From Dysosmobacter welbionis (GTDB lineage: Bacteria > Bacillota > Clostridia > Oscillospirales > Oscillospiraceae), in the NCBI RefSeq assembly GCF_005121165.3, contig NZ_CP034413.3, positions 930,001-994,000 of the forward strand: 64,000 nt of DNA, given 5' to 3'. The notes under the pieces are model-generated. The model did not search any database. It worked only from the letters and a program-made list of their open reading frames with translations, and was not told the origin of the DNA. The position numbers and the translations under genes are program-made. This document shows, piece by piece, positions 43,511 to 53,560 of the stretch; the stretch's first letter is position 1; the number at the start of each line of letters is the position of its first letter.

Positions 43511-43686
43511 GGTGCAGCCTCCATTCTCTTTACGTCACGGTAGCAGGGGCGAACGCAGCTCTGCCCGAAGCGCTTACAGCCATAGCAGAAGTGTTCCTTG
43601 GCAGCGGCGGGAGGGCTGTCCTCCCGCGCTGCTTTCGGCTTCTGCATCATCAGGCGTTCCAGCGGATTGTTGGTGAAATATCTCAT
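43498..43686 (-). CDS. Small cysteine-containing ICE protein
   Basis: A 62-residue protein with a basic N-terminus (RYFTNNPLERLMMQKPK) and a C-terminal cysteine cluster (FCYGCKRFGQSCVRPCY) that could bind metal. It is a recurrent unnamed protein between the DUF4366 gene and topB in this element family. GGAGG is 10 bases upstream, and both ends overlap neighbours (4 bases with CD1107-type, 13 with topB). Function unknown. Confidence 0.75.
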   Translation of the reverse strand: MRYFTNNPLERLMMQKPKAAREDSPPAAAKEHFCYGCKRFGQSCVRPCYRDVKRMEAAPCAL

Positions 43687-44717
43687 GCGTCTGTATCCTC
43701 CGTAGTATCCTGTTCCGGTTCGTCCTCATACGGCTCAAACTCGTATTCGTCCTCATCCTCACCGTAGTCATAATCGTCCAGATCGGCGCTGCCCTTGGTC
43801 TGCGGCTTGGCCTTTTTCTGCTTGAAGATGTAGAACGCGGCACCGCCGCCCAGCGCGACGATCAGCAGAACGACAAGGATGCCGCCCACGCCGCTCTTTT
43901 TCTCCGGTTCCTCGGCGGCGGGTTCTGTCGGCTCAGCGGGGACTTCTGGCTTTGCCTCCTTGCCCACGCACTCGGTCATGTTGACCGCGCAGACGGGGCA
44001 GGATGTATTGACCGTACCGGCCACGCATTTGGTGGTGCAGGAGCAAGTGGCGGGCGTTTCTTCCTCGCCGGTCAGCACCATCAGGTCAGCCTCATCCACC
44101 TGATTTAAGAAGTGGACGGTTTCTTCGCCCTCATCGTCACGGTCAATAATCATGTAAAACACATTGCCGTTCTTGCTTTCCAGCGTAATGAACTGTTTTC
44201 CTGCCTTGGTGCTGGAGCCAATATCGTCGATCAGCGTCAGATTGCCGTCCGGTGTCAGCGCGTCGCTGCCGCCCGTCATGCTGCCGACAAGGAGCTGCCA
44301 GAGGTCGGCCAGCTCTTTTTCATCAAACGGAAGCGTAATGCCGCCGATACTCACGGTACTGTCGGCGGCGTCGGTGACGGTCAGATAGCTGCCGTACACA
44401 TAGCCCACACGGGCGGGCAGCAGGATTTTTACCCAATCGCCGTCCCTGCCAATCACATCGACCACCGTGCCGTTGGGGAGCTGCGTAAACGCGGTGTTGT
44501 CCAGTCCCGCGCCGGTGCGGACGTTCAGGTTGCCGCCGTTGGTCGTGACCGTGCCGATCTGTTTTGTTTCCTGTGTGTCTGCGGCGCTGCTTTCGGCGGT
44601 GGGCAGCGCATCATCAGGATAATCACCGCCGCTGGCAAAGGCAGAAACGGGGAGAATCCCGATACACAGGAGCATCAGCAGCAGACTGATAAAAATGCGC
44701 GGTGTGTTCTTAGTCAT
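43683..44717 (-). CDS. CD1107-family (DUF4366) surface/membrane protein with SH3 domain
   Basis: A 344-residue protein with a signal peptide (IFISLLLMLLCIGILPVSAFA), an SH3b domain (~55-110: GNLNVRTGAGLDNTAF, then VGYVYGSYL), a DUF4366 region (~130-260) with a cysteine set (CSCTTKC, SCPVC), a membrane span near residue 280 (GGILVVLLIVALGGGAAFYIF) and an acidic cytoplasmic tail. Most of the protein would lie outside the membrane, where it could join the mating channel to the wall. Confidence 0.88.
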   Translation of the reverse strand: MTKNTPRIFISLLLMLLCIGILPVSAFASGGDYPDDALPTAESSAADTQETKQIGTVTTNGGNLNVRTGAGLDNTAFTQLPNGTVVDVIGRDGDWVKILLPARVGYVYGSYLTVTDAADSTVSIGGITLPFDEKELADLWQLLVGSMTGGSDALTPDGNLTLIDDIGSSTKAGKQFITLESKNGNVFYMIIDRDDEGEETVHFLNQVDEADLMVLTGEEETPATCSCTTKCVAGTVNTSCPVCAVNMTECVGKEAKPEVPAEPTEPAAEEPEKKSGVGGILVVLLIVALGGGAAFYIFKQKKAKPQTKGSADLDDYDYGEDEDEYEFEPYEDEPEQDTTEDTDA

Positions 44718-44949
44718 GGTTCAACGCCTCCTTTTCCGAAGTGGCCGGTGCAGGCGCGGCCTGCATACGGCGGAACAGCTCGGCAAACTGCTCCATCGTC
44801 ATGCCGTTCTCACGCACCATGCCGATGATGTCGGTGTCCTCCAACTCACGAATCTGCTTTTCCAGCTCGCGGTTGCGGCCTTGCAGATCGGAAATTTTGC
44901 CTTTGTTCTTCTCCAGCTCTCCACGGAGCTTCATAATTTTCGGATTCAT
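44710..44949 (-). CDS. DUF4315-family small coiled-coil protein
   Basis: A 79-residue, highly charged protein. Most of it is a coiled coil (KIMKLRGELEKNKGKISDLQ, then NRELEKQIRELED), followed by IIGMVRENGMTMEQFAELF. This is the DUF4315 pattern of Tn1549-like elements; function unknown. I chose the ATG at 44949 (AAAGGAG about 10 bases upstream) over a GTG at 44958. It overlaps the CD1107-type gene by 8 bases. Confidence 0.85.
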   Translation of the reverse strand: MNPKIMKLRGELEKNKGKISDLQGRNRELEKQIRELEDTDIIGMVRENGMTMEQFAELFRRMQAAPAPATSEKEALNHD

Positions 44950-44964
44950 ATTGTTCACTCTCCT

Positions 44965-46674
44965 TTACGGCAAGCGCCCATAGCGGTAGAAATGGGACTG
45001 CCAATAGCTTGAATTTAAGTTCGCATAAGAGATCGGGTCGCCACAGTGGATCATCATATTGTTGCCAACATAGATACCCACATGGCTGACACCTGGGGTA
45101 TCATACGTTCCGGTGAAAAACACCAGATCGCCCGGCTTGACGTTGGCAGAGGATACGGGCGTACAGATATTGCAAAGCCCCTGCGCGCCCAGTCTGCCCA
45201 CATCCCAACCGGAATGATTGATGACCCAACTGACGAAGCCCGAACAGTCAAACGAGGTGGAGGGGCTGCTGCCGCCCCAAACGTAGGGGTAGCCGAGATA
45301 CTTTTCCGCTTCCTTGATGATAGCGGCGAATACCTCATCGTCCAGCGCCTCCGGGGGAATGTCGTAGTCGGTATAGCTGCCCTCCACATACTTGCCGATG
45401 TAGCCTGAACCGGGGAACAGGTCGGGACGGTTGCCGAGGGTGGCCATATAGGTGGCGTACATTCCGAGCTGTTCTTCGCTCATAATGTAGACGGGAACAT
45501 GGGAGAGATTGAAGTTTTCCAGCGTGACCGTGCAGATGTAGTAGTCATACGGCACCTGATAGGTGTCCGTATGGGTGTTGCCGTCCGCGTCTGTCCATGT
45601 GTCGGTTTCTGTGCGGTAGCGGGTTTCCACCACCACATCCTCGGTCAAAATGTACTGGCGGTCAAAGAGCATCTGGAGCGTACCCTGCACCTCATCCAGC
45701 GTCCATTCCCCTTGATGCAGCGCCGTAATCATGGAAATGAGTACATAGGGGTCATGCTCGATGGTGTCTAGATCAAAGTGGTACTCATCGTAGTCATGGG
45801 TGCTTTCGTAGGTGTCGAGGTAGCGCTGAAGCTCTGCCTCCATTTCGCAATACTGCGCTTCCGCACCCAGCATATCGGTGTCCTGCGACGGATAGGTACT
45901 GGCCGCGATCCCGGAGCCGACGCCATCCATTATCACCGAGCAGGAGGACAGGCCGTTGAGCAGAAATGCCAGCATCAGCAGAATTGCGGCGGCAATGGCA
46001 AAGCCGCGCCGGTGTTCCCACACATATTTGCCCGCTTTCTCAGCCTTTTCAGCGGCTTTTTTCGCGGCCTTGGCGGTATTCTCTGCCGCCTTTGCCGTAG
46101 TCTGCGCCGCCTGATTGTGCTTGGCAGCGGCATACTGCTTTTTGATGGCCTGCTTCTGCTGCCACTTGGAAACGGGATTGCTGGTGGGGCTGTCGATCTC
46201 TGCTTTCTTCTGGAGCGCGTCAAGATTGGCTCGTTCCAGCTTTTTCTCTGCACGGATGGCAGCACGATAAGGCTTGAGCTGATGGGCGCGGTGGGCAGAC
46301 TGCACCAGCCGCCCGCCGCTCTCCACGGCTTGCTCTACCTTGTGCGCGGCCTCTACGCCTACATTGTCATCCTCGCTCTGCCGCACCTCCCGGTGAACCT
46401 GAGAGAGAACAAAGTTGGCGGGGGCATCCCGCACGGCATGGGTCAGCTTTGAGGGCGGCTTTTTCTTATCCACTTCCTCAAAACGGAGCTGCGTTTTGAC
46501 CTTGCCGGTGGCCGGATCAAAGCCGCGTTCCCTTTTGACCACGGTTTTCTTGGGGATTTTCGCCTGCGCCTTATCCGCCTTGGCCTCCGCTTTTTTCACC
46601 CGCTTGATGGGCTTTTCCAGCTTCGGCTCGGCAAGATCGGCGTCGGAAAACTGCAAACGCGGTTCTCTTTTCAT
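44965..46674 (-). CDS. CD1108-family NlpC/P60 peptidoglycan hydrolase
   Basis: A 569-residue conjugation protein that opens the cell wall for the mating channel. The N-terminal ~225 residues are basic and helical with Lys/Ala repeats (TAKAAENTAKAAKKAAEKAEK), then comes one membrane helix (~230-250, FAIAAAILLMLAFLLNGLSS). The extracellular part ends in an NlpC/P60 domain with the catalytic Cys in STSFDCSGFVSW (~476) and His in VSHVGIYVGNN (~530). Its start overlaps the VirB4 stop (ATGA), so it is translated with the ATPase. Confidence 0.92.
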   Translation of the reverse strand: MKREPRLQFSDADLAEPKLEKPIKRVKKAEAKADKAQAKIPKKTVVKRERGFDPATGKVKTQLRFEEVDKKKPPSKLTHAVRDAPANFVLSQVHREVRQSEDDNVGVEAAHKVEQAVESGGRLVQSAHRAHQLKPYRAAIRAEKKLERANLDALQKKAEIDSPTSNPVSKWQQKQAIKKQYAAAKHNQAAQTTAKAAENTAKAAKKAAEKAEKAGKYVWEHRRGFAIAAAILLMLAFLLNGLSSCSVIMDGVGSGIAASTYPSQDTDMLGAEAQYCEMEAELQRYLDTYESTHDYDEYHFDLDTIEHDPYVLISMITALHQGEWTLDEVQGTLQMLFDRQYILTEDVVVETRYRTETDTWTDADGNTHTDTYQVPYDYYICTVTLENFNLSHVPVYIMSEEQLGMYATYMATLGNRPDLFPGSGYIGKYVEGSYTDYDIPPEALDDEVFAAIIKEAEKYLGYPYVWGGSSPSTSFDCSGFVSWVINHSGWDVGRLGAQGLCNICTPVSSANVKPGDLVFFTGTYDTPGVSHVGIYVGNNMMIHCGDPISYANLNSSYWQSHFYRYGRLP

Positions 46675-49076
46675 GCCGACGCCACCTCTTGCGGTTTGGT
46701 GGTCATGACGCGGTACAGCTCGGTGTCCTTCGGGAAGTGGTCAATGAAGGGCAGGATCGTGTTGCCGTAGAACAGCAGCCCCTCGCCCTCGCCGGAGTGG
46801 GTCACATAAGAAAGCTGATGCGGCGAAATGTTGAGCTGCTTTGCGAGAATCTGCCGGTCGCCAGCGGCCTGATTGAGCATATAGATGAAATCGCTGTTCT
46901 CAAAAATGTTCTCAACCTCGCGGCTGGATAACAGGTCTTTGACATTTTGCGTGATCCCGGTGGGGATGCCGCCCCATTTGCGATAGCGCTTCCAAATCTC
47001 GACACTGTACGAGGCCGTCTGTTCCTCCTTCAAGAGAAGATGGAACTCGTCAAGATAGTAGCGGGTCGTTTTATGGGCGGCGCGGTTGATGGTCACACGG
47101 TTCCACACCTGATCCTGCACCACCAGCATCCCGATTTTTTTGAGCTGCTTGCCCAGTTCCTTGATGTCGTAGCAGACGATGCGGCTATTCACATCCACGT
47201 TCGTGTGATGGTTGAACACATTCAGCGAGCCGGTGACGTAGATTTCCAAAGCAGTGGCGATGTACTGCGCTTCTTTTTCATCCTGCGCACGGAGGGCGTT
47301 ATACAAGTCCTCCAGCAGCGGCATATTCTCCGGCTTCGGGTCATTGAGGTAGTCCCGGTAGACGATGCGAACGCAGCGGTCGATGATGGTCTTTTCCACA
47401 GGGGCAAGCCCATCCTTGCCTCCGACGATCAACTCGCACAGCGACAGAATGAAGTCGGATTTCAGGCTCAGCGGGTTATCATCGTCGCTGTAATCCAGAT
47501 TCAAGTCCATCGGATTGATGTAGCAGGGCGAACCGTCGTAGCCCTTGCCGGTGGGCGACAGCTTAATGACCTGACCGTGCAGACGCTCCACCAGCGGCGT
47601 ATATTCGCCCTCCGGGTCACAGATGATGATGTCATCCTTGGGGCAGATGAGAAACGCATTGGTGATCTCACGTTTTGCCGAAAACGACTTGCCGCTGCCG
47701 GGAGTGCCTAAAATCAGACCGTTGGGATTTTTCAGCAGCTTCCGGTCTACCATGATGAGGTTGTTGGAAAGGGCGTTGATGCCGTAGTACAGCGCCTCCG
47801 AACCGTTCTGGAACAGCTCCTGCGTGGTGAAGGGGACGAAGATCGCTACGCTGGAGGTGGTCAAGCCCCGCTGAATCTCGATCTGATTCAGCCCCAGCGG
47901 GAGACTGCTCATCAGTCCTTCCTCCTGCTGGAAGTCCAGCCGGGTCAGCGCGCAGTTATATTTCTGCGCGATGCTGGAGGTCTGGAAGATGTTGTTGTCG
48001 AGCTGCCGGGGCGTGTCCGCTGTGTTGAGAATGAGGAAGGTCAGCAGGAACATTCGCTCGTTGCGGGACTGCAAATCCTGCAACAGCTTTTTGGCCTCTG
48101 CGCCGTAGGTAGCAAGGTCGCTTGGAATGATGTCCATGTCGTACCCGGCGCGGACGGCTTTTTTCTGTTCTTCGATTTTGGATTTGTCGAGATCGGTGAT
48201 CTTGCGCTTGACGGTCTTGATGGCGTTGACCTGATCCACAGACTGCACATGGAGATTGACGAGGACGCTGCTCTCCATATCCAGAAAATCCGCCAGCATC
48301 CGGTCGTTCAGCTCCGGTGCCAGAATCTGCACGAAGCTGACCGCGCCCAGCTTTTTGCCCATACGAAACTGCCTGCCGGTCTTGAACTCAAAGGAGCTGG
48401 GCGCGATAAAGTCCTTAGTGGACAGCCCAGAGGGAGCCAGCCAGTCCCACGAAAAGCGGAACGGTTCCTGCTCGTCCATCCGCAGAATGTCGTGCATGAC
48501 GTGCAGGCGCTCAAAGCCGTTCAGCGGCGCAGCCACAACGCCCAGCCGCTTGAAGTTGTTCAGGAGGTCGGTTTCGATGCGCTCCAAACGGGGCTTGGCA
48601 GCGCGGAGGTTGTCGGCCTCAACGCCGAACGTGAGATACTTGGTCTTAATGAGGCCGTTGTTGCCGCGGGCAAGCTGATTTTGCAGCATACCGGCGTACT
48701 CGGTGCGGATGCCGTCAAACTCGTCCCCGCAGGGCGGAATGGAAATGCTCCGTGCAAAGGTTTCCTGCGAAGCCGAGAGGTTCACAAAGGAAAGCTGGAA
48801 TTGCACGGAGCTGTCAAAGTAGTTCAGGAAATCGCACCACGCCTCAAAGATGGCGGTCTTGTCCTCGTTCTGCGAGAGCTGGTAGTTGATGTCCTGATAC
48901 TGGATCGTTTTGGTGTAGCGCGTGTCGGTCACACGGCAAATACCGTCCGGCCACATACGCTGATACGGGATGCTGTCCTGCGCCGATTTTTCTTTCTTAT
49001 CCGTTCGGTTCGCTCTTGCGATGGCGGCTTCGATCTGTTTTCGTTCGGCGCGGGTCAGCTTTTTCTTTTCGGACAA
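46671..49076 (-). CDS. VirB4-type conjugation ATPase
   Basis: An 801-residue cytoplasmic ATPase that powers the type IV secretion channel. Walker A is LGTPGSGKSFSAKRE (~residue 459), Walker B lies in TRYYLDEFHLLL (~680), and TNxxDLL-type and VENIFENSDFIYMLNQAAGD motifs follow, as in the VirB4/TraE group. The start is a TTG at 49076 with GGAGG 9 bases upstream; it overlaps the 3' end of the PrgI gene by 80 bases. This long overlap, with a rare start codon, is a likely means of coupling the two proteins' amounts. Confidence 0.93.
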   Translation of the reverse strand: MSEKKKLTRAERKQIEAAIARANRTDKKEKSAQDSIPYQRMWPDGICRVTDTRYTKTIQYQDINYQLSQNEDKTAIFEAWCDFLNYFDSSVQFQLSFVNLSASQETFARSISIPPCGDEFDGIRTEYAGMLQNQLARGNNGLIKTKYLTFGVEADNLRAAKPRLERIETDLLNNFKRLGVVAAPLNGFERLHVMHDILRMDEQEPFRFSWDWLAPSGLSTKDFIAPSSFEFKTGRQFRMGKKLGAVSFVQILAPELNDRMLADFLDMESSVLVNLHVQSVDQVNAIKTVKRKITDLDKSKIEEQKKAVRAGYDMDIIPSDLATYGAEAKKLLQDLQSRNERMFLLTFLILNTADTPRQLDNNIFQTSSIAQKYNCALTRLDFQQEEGLMSSLPLGLNQIEIQRGLTTSSVAIFVPFTTQELFQNGSEALYYGINALSNNLIMVDRKLLKNPNGLILGTPGSGKSFSAKREITNAFLICPKDDIIICDPEGEYTPLVERLHGQVIKLSPTGKGYDGSPCYINPMDLNLDYSDDDNPLSLKSDFILSLCELIVGGKDGLAPVEKTIIDRCVRIVYRDYLNDPKPENMPLLEDLYNALRAQDEKEAQYIATALEIYVTGSLNVFNHHTNVDVNSRIVCYDIKELGKQLKKIGMLVVQDQVWNRVTINRAAHKTTRYYLDEFHLLLKEEQTASYSVEIWKRYRKWGGIPTGITQNVKDLLSSREVENIFENSDFIYMLNQAAGDRQILAKQLNISPHQLSYVTHSGEGEGLLFYGNTILPFIDHFPKDTELYRVMTTKPQEVASA

Positions 49077-49428
49077 TTTGATACACCTCCCGGTCTAACT
49101 GGTTTTGCCGCTCCAAAACGGCATAGAAATTGTTGGTCTTATACGGGCGCTGCTTCGGCCTCTGGAAACACACGCGGTAGATGTTGCGGATGACGACCTC
49201 CAACGGCTGACCGTTCTTTTCATACATGGCGAACAGCATAGCCGGGATCATCACCACCATCATCACCATGGCGGCGGGGCTGGTGCCGATGCTGCCCTTG
49301 AGCAAGAAGAAAAGCGGTACGCCGATGAGCGCGCCGCTTCCGAAGCAGATGAGCTGTCGTTTCGTGAGGTTGAATAATACCTTGGTCTTAACTTTGGTTA
49401 AGTCCTTTGGGACGTTGACATAGGCCAT
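48997..49428 (-). CDS. PrgI-family membrane protein
   Basis: A 143-residue protein with two membrane helices (LICFGSGALIGVPLFFLL and AMVMMVVMIPAMLFAMY) in the first half and a basic, cytoplasmic second half (RNIYRVCFQRPKQRPYKTNN, then EKADPRRTKTDRSRHRKSE). It belongs to the PrgI/VirB3-like group, which works with the VirB4 ATPase at the inner face of the channel. Its last 80 bases are shared with the virB4 gene. Confidence 0.88.
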   Translation of the reverse strand: MAYVNVPKDLTKVKTKVLFNLTKRQLICFGSGALIGVPLFFLLKGSIGTSPAAMVMMVVMIPAMLFAMYEKNGQPLEVVIRNIYRVCFQRPKQRPYKTNNFYAVLERQNQLDREVYQIVRKEKADPRRTKTDRSRHRKSEPNG

Positions 49429-49440
49429 AGAAATCCCCCT

Positions 49441-49881
49441 TTACAAGAGCTTTTCATATCGAAGTTTCATCTGCGCCGGGTACAAAGCGGAGGCGGGCTT
49501 ACGGCTGCCTGTCCAGCATTTGCCGCCTGCCAAGCCTGCGCAGCTCCAACCAGCGGCGCGGAGACTGCTGCCGCTCTCGCTATCCAGCGTATAGGTGATG
49601 ATCTTGCGGTATCCCATTGCCTTTGCCGCCCGCGCGGATGCGGCATAAAGGATGCTACAAGCGTTCTTCTCACCGGTGGTGCAAAGACGATTGACCTCCA
49701 ATGTCCAGCCATCATCCAGATACCGGCTCACAGGACGGCCTACGATTGCAACACCGACAAGCTCTCCATCCTTGGCACAGCCGATGGAAAACTTATGTCC
49801 AGCAGTTGCCTTATGGTGCCGGTGATGCGCATTGACAAATGCGTTCGCTGTTGCAAGCGCGACGGGCGTGAGTGTCAGCAT
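49441..49881 (-). CDS. XF1762-family (GNAT-like) protein
   Basis: A 146-residue protein with an acetyltransferase-like layout: ATANAFVNAHHRHHKATAGH, GELVGVAIVGRPVSRYL, then VNRLCTTGEKNACSILYAAS and IITYTLDSESGSSLRAAGW. I recognise it as the XF1762 group, seen on phages and ICEs; substrate unknown. The start at 49881 follows GGGGGTG; the longer frame to 50043 overlaps the VirB6-like gene. It lies between virB6 and prgI, where elements of this family often carry an extra gene. Confidence 0.78.
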   Translation of the reverse strand: MLTLTPVALATANAFVNAHHRHHKATAGHKFSIGCAKDGELVGVAIVGRPVSRYLDDGWTLEVNRLCTTGEKNACSILYAASARAAKAMGYRKIITYTLDSESGSSLRAAGWSCAGLAGGKCWTGSRKPASALYPAQMKLRYEKLL

Positions 49882-49894
49882 GGTATCACCCCCG

Positions 49895-50764
49895 TTAATG
49901 TGCATTGAACACGGACTTGGCAAGGCTGCTCGTTTTGAACAGGCAGAAGCACAGCAGCACCGTGTAGCCCATGCAAGTCCAGATGGCGTAGATGATGTCA
50001 TCCACAAGCGCGATATTCTGCACCAGAACCGCGTAAATGGCAACGCAGACGATAATCAAAAACGCTTGGAAGCCCAGCGCCAGCAGGGAACGGATGTAAT
50101 TCTGCCCCATGCCGCCCCATTCCTTGCCCATCATGGTCGCCATTGGGATGGGGGCAACAGAGGTGACGAGATATATTTCAATCATTCTTCCGAATGTGAT
50201 AATGAAAATGCAGATGGTCAGCGCCCACATGGTAATGCCAACGAACAGTGACTGGAACCACAGGCCGAACAGTGGCCCCAGCTCCATTTCCATCAGCCGA
50301 TCCTCAATGCCCACCATGACGCTTGAAATGTTGATGCTGGTGTCGCCGATAATCAGCCCGGAGGCGCTGGCAACGACGCTTTGGGCGGCATCGAACACGC
50401 CCATCACAATCGTCCATGTGTTTGTTACAATCAGGACAGCGGCAGCGGACTTGAACGCCCACTTGAAGAATATCCATGTGTCCATGTCGTTGAGGTTATT
50501 TTTGTCGGTAATGAGCTGGATCAGTTCCAGCGTCATCACAAAGGCGAGAATTGCGCCTGCGATGGGGACGATCACGGTTTCCGACAGGTTTTGTATCATG
50601 CTGAAAATGCTGCCGTTCCATGCCTGCGGCGATAAGCCCACCTGACCGGAGATCTCGGCAACCTTTTGATTGGTTGCATCGAACATCCCGGACAGATTGC
50701 TCACGATACCGCCGATGAGCATTTCTTTCAGCCATTCCGTGATCTTATCCCATAAGAAATCCAT
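49895..50764 (-). CDS. VirB6/TrbL-like channel membrane protein
   Basis: A 289-residue protein with an amphipathic N-terminus (DKITEWLKEMLIGGIVSNLS) and about six membrane segments (IVPIAGAILAFVMTLELIQL, AAAVLIVTNTWTIVMGVF, LFVGITMWALTICIFIITF, FQAFLIIVCVAIYAVLV and others). It contains the EIYLVTSVAPIPMATMMGKE stretch typical of TrbL/VirB6-like proteins. It would form part of the membrane channel, encoded between the Maff2 and VirB4 genes as is usual. Confidence 0.88.
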   Translation of the reverse strand: MDFLWDKITEWLKEMLIGGIVSNLSGMFDATNQKVAEISGQVGLSPQAWNGSIFSMIQNLSETVIVPIAGAILAFVMTLELIQLITDKNNLNDMDTWIFFKWAFKSAAAVLIVTNTWTIVMGVFDAAQSVVASASGLIIGDTSINISSVMVGIEDRLMEMELGPLFGLWFQSLFVGITMWALTICIFIITFGRMIEIYLVTSVAPIPMATMMGKEWGGMGQNYIRSLLALGFQAFLIIVCVAIYAVLVQNIALVDDIIYAIWTCMGYTVLLCFCLFKTSSLAKSVFNAH

Positions 50765-50843
50765 AGGGTTGCCCTCCTTTCGGGAGGATGCCGCCAGAAA
50801 GCGGCACCCTCCGTGGATTTATGGGAAGCAAACGAGCTGCCGA

Positions 50844-50939
50844 TTAGCCGAACAGACCGGACAGCAGCGGCACGAGGGTAATGCCGATTAGCGCCACGCC
50901 GCCGCCCGCCATAAGCTGCTTCATGCCCTGAGATTTTGC
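50844..50939 (-). pseudogene. maff2: Maff2 gene, 3' fragment
   Basis: Encodes the C-terminal half of Maff2 (KSQGMKQLMAGGG, then LIGITLVPLLSGLFG, stop), a small membrane protein of the mating channel. It has no start of its own. It is the downstream half of the gene whose upstream half is at 62318-62439. Joining the halves at the shared GC gives a 71-codon intact frame. Excision of the intervening element would restore it. Confidence 0.9.
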
Positions 50940-51026
50940 TAATGTGTGATAAAGAAGCATTAGAAGTGTAAAAAATTTTGCCGTTCCTATCCGGCACTTG
51001 GCCATTGTGTCGGATAGGTCGGGCGG

Positions 51027-52673
<1,647 letters not shown>

Positions 52674-52800
52674 CTATTCCGTATTTTTATCATACCACAT
52701 GGGGCGGCTGTCTGTATAGCGGCAAAAGTGTAAAATCTGCTTCTTTATAGTTTATAAAAAAGAGCGTTCTTTTCATAGGGATTATCATGAAAAACGGTAA

Positions 52801-52829
52801 TTGAAAATCCCTTTACTTCATGCTATAAT
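52801..52829 (+). promoter_or_regulatory. Promoter of the DUF4180 gene
   Basis: TTGAAA and TATAAT are separated by exactly 17 bases, about 65 bases before the gene. The region from 52644 to here diverges from the recombinase gene and shows no other frame. Confidence 0.75.
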
Positions 52830-52895
52830 ACGAAAAGCGTTACCAGCGACGATAATGCGGGATTTTGTCTGCAATTCATTGAAGGAGGTACAGGC

Positions 52896-53249
52896 ATGAA
52901 GTTTGAAAAAATTGATTGTGGCAACGGAATTGCGGTTGCCGTATCAAGTGACAGCATGATTATTACTGATGTCGATTCTGCGCTTGATTTGCTTATGTCT
53001 GCCAAATACGAAGCAGGCACAAAGTATATTGTCGTGGATAAAAAGAACATCATTGAAGATTTCTTCATTTTGAGCAGCGGCTTGGCGGGAGAAATTCTTC
53101 AAAAGTTTATCAATTACGGTGGAAAAATCGCTATATACGGGGATTTTTCACATTACACCAGCAAGCCGCTGAAAGACTTTATCTTTGAAAGCAATAAAGG
53201 GAAAGATGTGTTCTTTGTTGCAACAAAGGAAGAAGCAATTCAAAAATAA
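52896..53249 (+). CDS. DUF4180-domain protein
   Basis: A 117-residue soluble protein with the DUF4180 pattern: VSSDSMIITDVDSALDLLMS, VVDKKNIIEDFFILSSGLAG and YGDFSHYTSKPLKDFIFESN. No function is known for the family. GAAGGAGG lies before the start, and its own promoter and terminator make it a single-gene unit on the plus strand, opposite to the rest of the element. Lower GC than its neighbours suggests it is cargo. Confidence 0.87.
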   Translation: MKFEKIDCGNGIAVAVSSDSMIITDVDSALDLLMSAKYEAGTKYIVVDKKNIIEDFFILSSGLAGEILQKFINYGGKIAIYGDFSHYTSKPLKDFIFESNKGKDVFFVATKEEAIQK

Positions 53250-53308
53250 GTCAAAGCATTTAGTGGATAAAATCCCCATATCGGATAGTTGTGTATTAAC
53301 CCAACGCG

Positions 53309-53340
53309 AAAGCGGCCATGTCAAAGCATGGCCGCTTTTT
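53309..53340 (+). terminator. Terminator after the DUF4180 gene
   Basis: Perfect 12-base stem AAAGCGGCCATG/CATGGCCGCTTT with a 6-base loop, the second arm continuing into TT. It lies between the convergent DUF4180 and tnpW genes. Confidence 0.75.
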
Positions 53341-53353
53341 CCATGCCCCCGGC

Positions 53354-53548
53354 TCATGCCGGATAAGTCGGCTTCTGTGTAGCAGCGGCTTCGGCTTGCA
53401 GCACTTTTTCCATTTTGTCGATGGCAGTTTCGGTGCTGTCCTGCTTGAAATAGCCGGACACCACAAGGACAGAGTTGCCCATGCGGATTTTCGTCACGCA
53501 GTCGGGGCGGCGGGGATTGGTTTTTGTGGTCTGTTCGTAATCTGCCAT
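53354..53548 (-). CDS. tnpW: TnpW-like small protein
   Basis: A 64-residue protein resembling the TnpW type of Tn4451-like elements: TKIRMGNSVLVVSGYFKQDS, then TAIDKMEKVLQAEA. AAAGGAG lies just before the start. It is the last gene of the replication/mobilization unit. Function unknown; TnpW-like genes are consistently near TnpX-type recombinases. Confidence 0.7.
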   Translation of the reverse strand: MADYEQTTKTNPRRPDCVTKIRMGNSVLVVSGYFKQDSTETAIDKMEKVLQAEAAATQKPTYPA

Positions 53549-53560
53549 AGGCTACTCCTT

